Below are positions 1 to 7,679 of a DNA stretch of 38,695 nt, in pieces. The stretch comes from an uncultured Flavobacteriaceae bacterium. GTDB lineage: Bacteria; Bacteroidota; Bacteroidia; Flavobacteriales; Flavobacteriaceae. Each line of letters begins with the position of its first letter. Position 1 is the first letter of the stretch. The notes beneath the pieces are model-generated. The model saw nothing but the letters and a program-made list of their open reading frames with translations. It was not told the DNA's origin and did no database searches. Both the position numbers and the translations under genes were made by a program. The stretch lies in contig CAJQNF010000073.1 in NCBI GenBank assembly GCA_905479625.1, positions 1-38,695 of the forward strand, written 5' to 3'.

Positions 1-1553
1 AAACTTGCCGAGAATTTTTCAGTAAACTGATAGGAGGCTGAGAATCGCGGGGATAACTGGTCAATAAGATTTGACATTTCATCAGCATAACTATTCGCAT
101 CAGTTCTTATGCCTAAGGAGAGAGATAAGCGCTCATTCAAAACGGATTTACTCACTTGCGTAAAAAGTGAATACTTTTGCATAGAGAATTCGGAGTCAAA
201 ATCAATGATGGTTACTTCATCATTAACAACCCTTTTATTAAAAGTTGAGTTTGTATATTCCACATGTTCAAAACCGGCTCCAATATTCCAGTTCCACCCA
301 TTCATTTTTTTCGTACTTTCAATACGTAATTTGTTTTCGATTTCTTCTGAATTGTAATCATACAATAATTCATTTGGGTCTTCGATGTTGTCTTTGTATT
401 TTAAAGCACTGTTATTCAAATGGTTTCGACTTATAACTACATTTTGATAACTATTTTTTGAGTAATGTTTCCAATTTGCACCAATCGTATAATTCCATTG
501 ATCGTTTACAGGAAGGTTCCCTAAAATATAGTTATTTCTGTCAATGGTTTCCTGGTCAGTCTCTCCATCATTGACATCTTCATTGAGCTCAAAATTATCA
601 ATGGCACCAAGACCTACGATGGTCAGTTGGTCCTTGTCACCAAACTCAAAAAAATGTTTGTATTGAAAATCATTATAGGTGGGTAGGAAGGGTAGTTTTA
701 AAGCCTGGAAAAGAAATTGAAGATAAGACCTTCTTGCAGAAAGAATAAAAGAGGAGTTTTTTCCTGTCGGTCCGTTTAAGGTTAAACCTATATCACTAGA
801 GCCAACCATAAAGCTACCTCCTAATTTTTCTCTATTGCCTGTAATTTGTTGAAAATCCATTACAGAACTCATTGTGTTACCACGATTTGCGGGGAATGCA
901 CCTGAGTAAAAATCTACGTCACGGATAAAATTAACATTGATCATTCCTACCGGTCCACCAGAGGAACCTTGTGTAGCAAAGTGATTGATGTTCGGTATTT
1001 CTATTCCATCCAAATAGAACCTGTTTTCGTTGGGTGCACCACCTCTAACGATGATGTCATTTCTAAAGGAAACGGTAGTTGCAACACCAGGGAGTATCTG
1101 TATGACTCTTGAGATATCTCGATTACCACCCGGGTTTCTGTAAATCTCAGTCGCTCCAATGGTTTGCTTACTCAAAGGGCTTTCTTCTGATTTTTCAATT
1201 CTGTTGGTTTGGATCACTACCTGATCGAGTAATGCACTTTCTTCTGACAAGGCAATATTGATATCGGTAGTAGCAGCTGAGCCCACTGTAATCTCATAGA
1301 TATAAGTGGTTTTAAACCCTATAAAACTGCAGGTAAGGTTGTATATACCAGGTGTAAGGTTGTCGATTTCATAACGGCCTTCTTCATCTGAAGTTGTACC
1401 AATCTGCGTACTATCCAGTACGATATTTGCGAAGGGTATACTTTCATTATTGATTTCATTGTATATACGTCCTTTGATGGAGCCCGTTTGAGCGAGTAGA
1501 TTGCTAGCTGTGATTAGGGCTATAATAAGTAGAAGTTTTATTTTGGAAAACAC
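1..1553 (-). CDS. TonB-dependent outer-membrane receptor, 5' part (runs off left edge)
   Basis: Reading the minus strand from 1553 gives one open frame to the window edge, about 517 codons without a stop. It starts at GTG (1553-1551) with a clear Sec signal peptide (VFSKIKLLLIIALITASNLLAQ, cleaved after LAQ). A carboxypeptidase-regulatory-like beta-sandwich follows at about residues 24-100 (GRIYNEINNESIPFANIVL, then TSDEEGRYEIDNLTPG), then a plug domain (VIQILPGV, IIVRGGAPNENRFYLDGIEI) and the start of a beta-barrel rich in aromatic/Asn strands. Such receptors take up large or scarce ligands across the outer membrane using TonB energy. The substrate cannot be told: no SusD partner is visible, and the gene follows fas1 on the same strand with a possible terminator between them. 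No in-frame ATG was found upstream, so GTG is the best start. The C-terminal barrel is missing only because the window ends. Confidence 0.9.
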   Translation of the reverse strand, partial: MFSKIKLLLIIALITASNLLAQTGSIKGRIYNEINNESIPFANIVLDSTQIGTTSDEEGRYEIDNLTPGIYNLTCSFIGFKTTYIYEITVGSAATTDINIALSEESALLDQVVIQTNRIEKSEESPLSKQTIGATEIYRNPGGNRDISRVIQILPGVATTVSFRNDIIVRGGAPNENRFYLDGIEIPNINHFATQGSSGGPVGMINVNFIRDVDFYSGAFPANRGNTMSSVMDFQQITGNREKLGGSFMVGSSDIGLTLNGPTGKNSSFILSARRSYLQFLFQALKLPFLPTYNDFQYKHFFEFGDKDQLTIVGLGAIDNFELNEDVNDGETDQETIDRNNYILGNLPVNDQWNYTIGANWKHYSKNSYQNVVISRNHLNNSALKYKDNIEDPNELLYDYNSEEIENKLRIESTKKMNGWNWNIGAGFEHVEYTNSTFNKRVVNDEVTIIDFDSEFSMQKYSLFTQVSKSVLNERLSLSLGIRTDANSYADEMSNLIDQLSPRFSASYQFTEKFSAS

Positions 1554-1615
1554 TGTGATAAGTTTTATTAAAGGTAAAAAAGAATTAATGATTAGTAGGT
1601 CTATTTTATGAAGAA

Positions 1616-1646
1616 TGGACCGATGGTTAAAATAACCACCGATCCA
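1616..1646 (-). terminator. hairpin, probable terminator of the fas1 transcript
   Basis: Inverted repeat: 1616-1629 pairs with 1633-1646 around a 3-base loop. Read on the minus strand the arms pair over 14 positions with two G-U wobbles; read on the plus strand the same two positions become mismatches, so the structure favours minus-strand RNA. It lies 40 bases past the fas1 stop and before the receptor start. The sequence after it is only moderately T-rich, so termination may be partial and read-through into the receptor gene is possible. Confidence 0.5.
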
Positions 1647-1685
1647 CGCATCCAAAATAAATCAAACTATCAAGAAATGATTTTT

Positions 1686-3500
1686 TTATAAATTTGGAAT
1701 TAATACTTTGTTAATTGCATGAATAACTCCGTTACTTCCGTGAACATTCTTTATGATTACAGTAGCATCGTCTGCGCCTGATTTGTCTTCAAGAACGATC
1801 AGATCATCTATAATACTTTTCACTCTAACATCTTGTAAATTGAGCATTGTAAGATTATCTCCTTCATTTAAATCTTCTGCGAAAACTCTTGCTCCGGCCG
1901 CGTGGTAGGTTAATACCGACTTTACTTGGTCTTCGGTCAAAGTTGGAAGGATGTCAGCTATGGCACCGAATGCTTCATCTGTTGGTGCAAAAACTGTAAT
2001 GTTATCCTCTGCTATTATTGCATCCGCGATATCTGAGTATGCTGGGTCGGTTAATAGAGTTACTAAAACTGTAAATTCTGAAGCTTCACCTGCATCGGAT
2101 AAAAGAGCGGCAATCTCAACTACGTTCGGAGCTGGTGGTCCTTGAATAACTCTATCGATTACGTGGATCACACCATTATCCTTTTCAATGTCAATTTTAT
2201 CGAGTTTAACGTTTGATAACCCATTGATCAATACTCCACCATTAAATAGGTATCCAAGGTAGATGTTACCATTTAAAGTCTCTGCTATTCCACTTGCAGG
2301 AAGGTCAGCAGCTTTAACTACGGAACCTATTACATGATATGTTAAAACATTTGTTAATTGCTCAGCAGTGTAATCATCTAAATTAGTAATACCAGCGGCA
2401 ACAAATCCTGCGTTATCAGGAGCAAAAACTGTCAAGGCAGGAGCCGTAGCAACGGTTTCTAAAAGGTCAGCTTTTCTCAATGCACCAGCCAAAATGGTGA
2501 AATCATTTTCAAATAGAACTACTTCAGCTACAGTTCCTACTGAGTAAGCAACATAGCTTGGCAACAAGACAGCATCTACAACATGTGCAACACCATTTAC
2601 AGCTTTCAAATCTGCTGCAGTTACATTTGCGTTGTTAATTTTTACACCATCAGTAATGTCAACAGTTACAGATTCACCAGGAAGTATAGTTTCAACATCT
2701 CCATTAGTTAACTGGTCAGAAGTCACTGCCGATCCTAATATATGGTAAGAAACAATTTCATTCAATAATTGTACAGGAATATCGTCAATGCTTTCTTTTC
2801 CTAAAACACCTAATACGGCCGTAAATGCATCATCAGTTGGCGCAAAAACTGTGAGGTCTTGTGTTGGATCATTGGCAGCAGCTAATAAACCAGCTAATTC
2901 AGGTTTTGCCAAAGCACTTAATAAAATTGTGTGATCTGGGCTTCCTGCTACGATCTGAGCAAGTGTCATCGCGTAAAAGTCTTCAGGAAACAATACTTCA
3001 TCTATAATGTGGATAACACCGTTTGAAGCATCAATATCTGCTGATGTCACGTTTGATGAACCATTTAAGGTTACTCCGTTTGAGATATCAACATCTATTG
3101 TTTGACCTGATAATAAAGTTTGCACAGGCCCATTAGTTAAGTCTGATGACATAACATCTCCACTCACTACATGATATTGCAATAAGGAAGTGAGTAATGC
3201 AGGATTCGCGATAATATTATTTAAAATATCATCATCTACTTTATCAAAAGCTGCATTAGTTGGAGCAAATACTGTATAAGGTCCAGGCCCAGATAATGCA
3301 TCGTCCAATCCAGTCGCGACCAAAGCGCCAACTAAGGTGCTTAAATCGGGAGTTTGTTGAGCGATTTCGACAATGTTCTTGTCGCTGGTTCCATTGTCAT
3401 CGTCATCATCACTACAACTTAATGTAAATAGTGGGATGGCCATAAACAATACGGCCATCGTAATTTTTTTAAGATAATTCATTTGGATAAAATTTTTCAT
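1686..3500 (-). CDS. surface lipoprotein with four FAS1 (fasciclin) domains
   Basis: 604 residues. The N-terminus is a lipoprotein signal peptide with Cys29 in the lipobox (FTLSC), followed by an acidic SDDDDD stretch resembling the lipoprotein export signal that sends lipoproteins to the cell surface in Flavobacteriia. Four FAS1 repeats follow (about 43-175, 176-315, 318-455, 458-604). Each carries the H1 motif (TVFAPTNAAFDKV, TVFAPTDDAFTAV, TVFAPDNAGFVAA, TVFAPTDEAFGAI), a central YH (LLQYHVVSG, VSYHILGS, LTYHVIGS, LTYHAAGA) and the H2-type ending NGVIHIID or a variant. FAS1 proteins act in adhesion and matrix or cell-cell contact. Start: Met1 at 3500 or Met7 at 3482; both keep the signal peptide. 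It is divergent from the CarH-like regulator and its promoter carries the motif shared with that regulator and crtI, so light-linked expression is a reasonable inference, not shown. Confidence 0.93.
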   Translation of the reverse strand: MKNFIQMNYLKKITMAVLFMAIPLFTLSCSDDDDDNGTSDKNIVEIAQQTPDLSTLVGALVATGLDDALSGPGPYTVFAPTNAAFDKVDDDILNNIIANPALLTSLLQYHVVSGDVMSSDLTNGPVQTLLSGQTIDVDISNGVTLNGSSNVTSADIDASNGVIHIIDEVLFPEDFYAMTLAQIVAGSPDHTILLSALAKPELAGLLAAANDPTQDLTVFAPTDDAFTAVLGVLGKESIDDIPVQLLNEIVSYHILGSAVTSDQLTNGDVETILPGESVTVDITDGVKINNANVTAADLKAVNGVAHVVDAVLLPSYVAYSVGTVAEVVLFENDFTILAGALRKADLLETVATAPALTVFAPDNAGFVAAGITNLDDYTAEQLTNVLTYHVIGSVVKAADLPASGIAETLNGNIYLGYLFNGGVLINGLSNVKLDKIDIEKDNGVIHVIDRVIQGPPAPNVVEIAALLSDAGEASEFTVLVTLLTDPAYSDIADAIIAEDNITVFAPTDEAFGAIADILPTLTEDQVKSVLTYHAAGARVFAEDLNEGDNLTMLNLQDVRVKSIIDDLIVLEDKSGADDATVIIKNVHGSNGVIHAINKVLIPNL

Positions 3501-3522
3501 TGTTTAACTTATTAATAATTTT

Positions 3523-3532
3523 GTTAGACAAA
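3523..3532 (+). promoter_or_regulatory. candidate operator GTTAGACAAA at the fas1 promoter
   Basis: GTTAGACAAA overlaps the -7 element of the fas1 promoter (read on the minus strand as TTTGTCTAAC directly after TATA). The identical 10-mer occurs upstream of crtI at 4784-4793, and a one-base variant lies in the regulator's own promoter. A second core, TGTCCAA on the plus strand (TTGGACA on minus), sits at 3554-3560 over the -33 element. Binding by the CarH-like protein is inference. Confidence 0.45.
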
Positions 3533-3560
3533 TATAAAATAAAAAATACATACTGTCCAA
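3529..3560 (-). promoter_or_regulatory. promoter of fas1
   Basis: Minus strand: TTG (3560-3558), 21-base spacer, then TATATTTG (3536-3529). This fits the Bacteroidetes sigma factor consensus TTG-N17/23-TANNTTTG. It lies 28 bases upstream of the fas1 ATG. Confidence 0.6.
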
Positions 3561-3631
3561 GTAAAAAGATAAAAAAGTGAACAAAAATTAATTTTTTAAC
3601 TTTTTGTTAGGAGTCTCAGAAAAAACTTTTA

Positions 3632-3645
3632 TATATTTGTCCAAC
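3632..3645 (+). promoter_or_regulatory. promoter -7 element of the CarH-like gene with overlapping candidate operator
   Basis: TATATTTG at 3632-3639 fits TANNTTTG, 28 bases before the regulator ATG. The nearest TTG (3604-3606) is 25 bases upstream, longer than usual, so the -33 is weak and the promoter may depend on an activator. TTTGTCCAAC (3636-3645) overlaps it; its complement GTTGGACAAA differs in one base from the sites at fas1 and crtI, which suggests autoregulation. Confidence 0.45.
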
Positions 3646-3667
3646 AAAATGATTTAAAAAATTAAAC

Positions 3668-4567
3668 ATGATTTCATATTCAGTAGCTCAGGTTGAGGCG
3701 TTAACAGGTATCAAAGCACATACTTTAAGGATATGGGAGCGTCGATATGATTTTCTTGAACCAGCTCGTACGCCTACCAATATTCGCTATTATTCGGATG
3801 AACAATTAAAGAAGCTTTTGAATTTTGGAATTTTGGTGAGGAATGGATATCGAGTTTCTAAGCTTAATAAGATGCCAAGTGAGCAGGTGTTCGAGGAGGT
3901 TGCAAAAGTTCTGGCAAATCCAGGTTCTCAGGCAAGTGACGAGATGAAGGGGTTGACCCTGAGTATGTTGGAGATGAGTGAGGAGGATTTTGATGATATT
4001 TTCGAGAGGCAGGTGATTAGGAAAGGTTTTTTCAAAACCATTACTGAAACCATTTATCCTTTTTTACAATATGTAGGAGTGTTATGGACAAGTAATAAGG
4101 CGATGATCGCGCAAGAGCATTTTATTTCAAATTTGATCAGACAAAAAATAATTGCTGCTATTGAGCGATTGTCAATTCCGCAAAAGGATGCACCTGCTAT
4201 CGTATTCTTTCTTTTAGAAGGGGAAGAGCATGAAATTGGTTTGCTCCTGGCTAGTTTTGTGGCCAAGGAAATGGGGTGGAATATTTACTACCTGGGGTTG
4301 GGTGTTCCCATACCGAATATAAAGAAGGTAATTGAAATGACAGAACCACAACTTTTGATGACGATGTTTGTAACGCCAAAAGTGAAAAAATTGAAGAGTC
4401 AAATAGATGAGATCCTTGAGGGTAATGACGTGTCTTTCATGCTTTCCGGTAGTACTGAGAATTTAGATGCGGTTGATGATTCTGAACGAATTCTTAAAGT
4501 GAAATCTCCTGCAGATTTTCAGACTCAATTAGCGGATATTCATAATGATTTTCAGACTTCGATTTGA
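3668..4567 (+). CDS. CarH-like MerR-family regulator with cobalamin-binding domain
   Basis: 299 residues. N-terminal MerR winged helix (residues 3-70: YSVAQVEALTGIKAHTLRIWERRY, then RYYSDEQLKKL), a helical cap at about 90-165 and a Rossmann-like B12-binding domain at about 175-290. The cap has W140 followed by nine residues and E150-H151, the W-x9-EH signature of CarH/CarA that covers the upper face of adenosylcobalamin. The B12 domain has E186-x-H188-x-x-G191, the DxHxxG motif with Glu for Asp, so the lower axial histidine is kept. Known CarH proteins repress carotenoid genes in the dark and release DNA when light breaks the Co-C bond. The gene sits directly upstream of a crt operon and shares a motif with its promoter, so control of crtI and fas1 is the natural inference. 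Repressor or activator role, and light response itself, are not shown by sequence. Confidence 0.88.
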   Translation: MISYSVAQVEALTGIKAHTLRIWERRYDFLEPARTPTNIRYYSDEQLKKLLNFGILVRNGYRVSKLNKMPSEQVFEEVAKVLANPGSQASDEMKGLTLSMLEMSEEDFDDIFERQVIRKGFFKTITETIYPFLQYVGVLWTSNKAMIAQEHFISNLIRQKIIAAIERLSIPQKDAPAIVFFLLEGEEHEIGLLLASFVAKEMGWNIYYLGLGVPIPNIKKVIEMTEPQLLMTMFVTPKVKKLKSQIDEILEGNDVSFMLSGSTENLDAVDDSERILKVKSPADFQTQLADIHNDFQTSI

Positions 4568-4733
4568 TTTGATGGTTGATTTTGTTATTGATTGATATTT
4601 TTTTTAATTTTTTAAGATTATTTTTATATTTTAGAAATCTCTTCTATAGAGCGTCCTCCTCTAATTGGATGACAAAATTTTAACATTTTTATTGATATTT
4701 TGTTAAAGAAAAACAACATAATTGTTGGTGTTC

Positions 4734-4793
4734 GTTAGACTAGCTTATACTTAGACATAAATGTTTAAATAAAAAGTAAAAAAGTTAGACAAA
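4734..4793 (+). promoter_or_regulatory. three direct TTAGAC repeats upstream of crtI (candidate operators)
   Basis: GTTAGACTAG (4734-4743), CTTAGACATA (4750-4759) and GTTAGACAAA (4784-4793), all in the same orientation. The last ends four bases before the crtI -33 TTG and is identical to the site in the fas1 promoter. Start-to-start spacings are 16 and 34 bases, unlike the contiguous 11-bp direct repeats described for Thermus CarH, so any binding mode would differ. Confidence 0.5.
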
Positions 4794-4797
4794 AATG

Positions 4798-4827
4798 TTG
4801 ATTTTTAGGTAAAATCATTTAGTTTTG
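4798..4827 (+). promoter_or_regulatory. promoter of the crt operon
   Basis: TTG (4798-4800), 19-base spacer, TAGTTTTG (4820-4827): full match to the Bacteroidetes consensus. The crtI ATG begins only 7 bases after the -7 element and has no ribosome-binding site, so the transcript is probably leaderless or has a leader of a few bases. Confidence 0.65.
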
Positions 4828-4834
4828 CGTTTAT

Positions 4835-6298
4835 ATGAATAAAAAAGTGAGTATTATTGGTTCTGGATTTGCCTCTATTTCGGCTGCATGTTATATGGCC
4901 AAGAGCGGATATGAGGTTAATGTTTATGAAAAGAATGAACAATTGGGTGGAAGAGCCAGGCAATATAAACAGGATGGTTTTAAATTCGATATGGGCCCTA
5001 CCTGGTATTGGATGCCGGATGTTTTTGAACGTTTTTTTGCTGATTTCGGTAAAAAACCGTCAGATTATTATCAACTAGAGCGATTAGGGCCGGCCTACAG
5101 GGTGTATTTTGGAGAGCAGGATTTTATGGATATTTCTGATGATTTAGACGAGATCAAAGAAACTTTTGAGAAAATAGAGTCAGGGGCAGCGAATGCGTTG
5201 ACCAGTTTTTTGGAAAAGGCGGCAAAAAATTATGAGGTAGCGATAAAAGATTTGGTATATAAACCGGGTTTGAGTCCGTTTGAGTTAGTATCAAAAGATA
5301 CCATACTAGAGGTGCCTCAATTTATAAGTACCATACATGATGTAGCTAAAAAGAAGTTTAAAAGCCCCAGGTTAAGGCAGATCATTGAATTTCCGGTTTT
5401 ATTTTTAGGTGCTAAGCCTTCAATGACTCCTGCGTTTTATAGTTTTATGAATTATGCAGATCTGGGATTGGGAACGTGGTACCCTTCAGGCGGAATGAAG
5501 TCGGTGGTTGATGGAATGATTCGGTTAGCTGAAGAAATGGGTGTTACCTTTCATACGAACGCTCCAGTTTCCAAAATAACAACAGGAAAAGATAAAAGAG
5601 TTACTAGTATGACAATTAATGAGGTAGATGAGCCTGTTGATCTGGTCATTTCAGGAGCTGATTATGCCCATACTGAAAGTTTGTTGATGGAACAAGACAG
5701 AGTGTATAGTAAAGCTTATTGGGATAAAAAGGTGATGGCTCCTTCTTCTTTACTCTTCTATGTGGGATTAGACAAGAAAGTGGAGCGATTATTGCATCAT
5801 ACTTTATTCTTTGATGTGTCATTTGACGATCATGCCAAAGCTATTTATGACGATCCAAGTTGGCCTGAAAAGCCCTTGTTTTACGTAAGTTTTCCAAGCA
5901 TGACTGACAGTTCTGTTGCTCCTGAGGGAAAAGAGGCTGCGATTTTTTTAATACCTTTAGCTCCGGATCTTGAAGATACGGCGGTATTACGGGAAAAATA
6001 CTTTGATATCATCATCAAGAGACTGGAGAAATTAACCAAGCAGGAAATAAGATCATCCATTTTGTTCAAAGAGTCCTATTGTGTTCAGGATTTTAAGGAT
6101 GATTACAATTCATTCAAAGGCAATGCCTATGGAATGGCAAATACATTGATGCAAACTGCTTTTTTAAGACCAAAACTAAAAAGTAAAAAAATAAAAAACT
6201 TATATTTCACAGGGCAATTAACTGTTCCTGGACCTGGTGTTCCTCCTGCTCTGATCTCAGGTAAACTAGTTTCAGATCTATTAACTAAAGACAACTAA
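4835..6298 (+). CDS. crtI: phytoene desaturase CrtI
   Basis: 487 residues, normal length for bacterial CrtI. The N-terminal dinucleotide-binding fold has GSGFAS (residues 10-15), an acidic end of beta2 (VYEKNEQLGGRA), then the family signature FDMGPTWYWMPDVFERFF. The C-terminal FAD signature YFTGQLTVPGPGVPPALISG is intact. It desaturates phytoene to lycopene using FAD and a quinone or oxygen acceptor and is membrane-associated. The third glycine of the usual GxGxxG is serine or alanine here (GSGFASIS), a mild deviation. First gene of the crt operon; crtB starts one base after its stop. CrtN- or CrtO-type activity is less likely given the lycopene cyclase and hydroxylase downstream. Confidence 0.95.
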   Translation: MNKKVSIIGSGFASISAACYMAKSGYEVNVYEKNEQLGGRARQYKQDGFKFDMGPTWYWMPDVFERFFADFGKKPSDYYQLERLGPAYRVYFGEQDFMDISDDLDEIKETFEKIESGAANALTSFLEKAAKNYEVAIKDLVYKPGLSPFELVSKDTILEVPQFISTIHDVAKKKFKSPRLRQIIEFPVLFLGAKPSMTPAFYSFMNYADLGLGTWYPSGGMKSVVDGMIRLAEEMGVTFHTNAPVSKITTGKDKRVTSMTINEVDEPVDLVISGADYAHTESLLMEQDRVYSKAYWDKKVMAPSSLLFYVGLDKKVERLLHHTLFFDVSFDDHAKAIYDDPSWPEKPLFYVSFPSMTDSSVAPEGKEAAIFLIPLAPDLEDTAVLREKYFDIIIKRLEKLTKQEIRSSILFKESYCVQDFKDDYNSFKGNAYGMANTLMQTAFLRPKLKSKKIKNLYFTGQLTVPGPGVPPALISGKLVSDLLTKDN

Positions 6299-6299
6299 C

Positions 6300-7139
6300 A
6301 TGAAAGAATTATTTGACAAGCTATCATATCAATGCTCGCACAAGGTGACAAGTATGTATAGCACTTCCTTTTCCCTTGCGGTTAAAATGTTATCCCCTAA
6401 AATTCAAAAAGACATCTATGCTATTTATGGTTTCGTAAGGTTTGCAGATGAGATTGTTGACACTTTTCACGATTATGAGAAGGAAGTCTTACTTGATGAG
6501 TTTGAAAGGGATTTGTATAAAGCTATTGATCGAGGAATTAGCTTAAATCCTATCCTTAACTCATTCCAGGAAGTTGTCAATAAGCATCAGATAGATGCCG
6601 CATTGATCGATCATTTTATGAAAAGTATGCGAGCTGACTTGTATAAAAGTGAATATCAAAGTATAGAGGAATATGAAGATTATATATATGGATCAGCCGA
6701 TGTAGTGGGGTTAATGTGTCTGAAAGTTTTCGTTCAAGGCGATCAAAAACGATTTGATGAACTCAAAGAACCGGCTATGAAATTAGGTAGCGCATTTCAA
6801 AAAGTGAATTTTCTGCGTGATTTGAAGGATGATACTGAACATCTTCATCGATCCTATTTTCCTCATATTCAAGGAGGAGTAATTGATGGTGTGGTAAAGG
6901 AGCAGATCATTGAAGAAATTGAGAAAGATTTTCAAGAAGCGTATGTAGGAATTCTTCAGTTGCCAATTGAGGCTAAATTTGGAGTGTACACTGCTTTTAT
7001 TTATTACAGAAAATTATTAAGAAAATTAACCGTAACAAAAGCTAGTGAAATAAAGGAGAAAAGAATTCGAATCAGTAATCCTATGAAAATGTTTTTGCTT
7101 ACCAAATCGTTTGTGAATTACAAGTTGAATTTACTTTGA
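6300..7139 (+). CDS. crtB: phytoene synthase CrtB
   Basis: 279 residues, squalene/phytoene synthase family. It condenses two GGPP into phytoene. Both Asp-rich Mg-diphosphate motifs are present: DEIVD at residues 50-54 and DLKDD at 174-178, the latter within FQKVNFLRDLKDD. The substrate-pocket motif YGSADVVGLMCL (about 130-141) is also typical. Start ATG at 6300 is one base after the crtI stop, and its TGA overlaps the TTG start of the next gene, so translation is probably coupled. The GGPP synthase gene crtE is absent from this operon and must lie elsewhere. Confidence 0.96.
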   Translation: MKELFDKLSYQCSHKVTSMYSTSFSLAVKMLSPKIQKDIYAIYGFVRFADEIVDTFHDYEKEVLLDEFERDLYKAIDRGISLNPILNSFQEVVNKHQIDAALIDHFMKSMRADLYKSEYQSIEEYEDYIYGSADVVGLMCLKVFVQGDQKRFDELKEPAMKLGSAFQKVNFLRDLKDDTEHLHRSYFPHIQGGVIDGVVKEQIIEEIEKDFQEAYVGILQLPIEAKFGVYTAFIYYRKLLRKLTVTKASEIKEKRIRISNPMKMFLLTKSFVNYKLNLL

Positions 7140-7663
7140 TAAAACAAAGGGCCATATTCGCTTTATTGTTTGTAACTTTGATGTCTCAGGCCCAGGAAAG
7201 CGACCTGTTAATAAAGATGAGATCAGAATTTCAGGAAATCAACAGCGAAGCTGATATAAAAAAAATATTAGACTTTAACCTTGAAAATATTGACATTAAT
7301 GAGCAACAATTGATCGAAGCTTATCAGGCGACAGCGACTTGTATGCTTGCCGAATATGATCTTTCTCCTATGTCGAAATTGAAATATTTCAATGAGGGAA
7401 AAAAAAAGCTTGAGGAACTGATCACGATAAAAAAAGGTGTTGAAAATGTGTATTTGAGGCTGTTGTTGCAGTTAAACGTGCCTCGGATTCTTAGTTATTA
7501 TAAAAATATTGAGGAGGATGTGGCCTATCTGGAATCATCATTAGCAACGGCACCAATTGATGTGTCTTATAAGTATGCCATGATCAAAAACCTGATCAGT
7601 GTGGCTAAGAAAAATGAATTAAAAGAAGTTTTATTGCAAATTAATGTAGTAGAAGAGGGTTGA
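7136..7663 (+). CDS. unknown secreted helical protein in the crt operon
   Basis: 175 residues; I do not recognise a family. The best start is TTG at 7136, overlapping the crtB stop by four bases, because it gives a clean Sec signal peptide (IKQRAIFALLFVTLMSQAQ, cleavage near AQA/Q-E). A later ATG (residue 16) would cut it off. The mature part, about 155 residues, is rich in Leu, Glu, Lys and Ile and looks all-helical, with segments such as DIKKILDFNLENIDINEQQLI and LKYFNEGKKKLEELI that could be TPR-like or other helical hairpins. One Cys (about residue 63). No catalytic motif is apparent. A periplasmic or exported protein between the phytoene synthase and hydroxylase genes suggests a role in pigment placement or envelope adaptation, but that is only inference from position. 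Confidence 0.8.
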   Translation: MIKQRAIFALLFVTLMSQAQESDLLIKMRSEFQEINSEADIKKILDFNLENIDINEQQLIEAYQATATCMLAEYDLSPMSKLKYFNEGKKKLEELITIKKGVENVYLRLLLQLNVPRILSYYKNIEEDVAYLESSLATAPIDVSYKYAMIKNLISVAKKNELKEVLLQINVVEEG

Positions 7664-7679
7664 TAAAAAATTAAGGAAA

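Noticed and set aside
109-436. two plus-strand reading frames near the left edge
   Set aside because: They are the reverse side of the TonB-dependent receptor, whose frame is open through this whole region on the minus strand.
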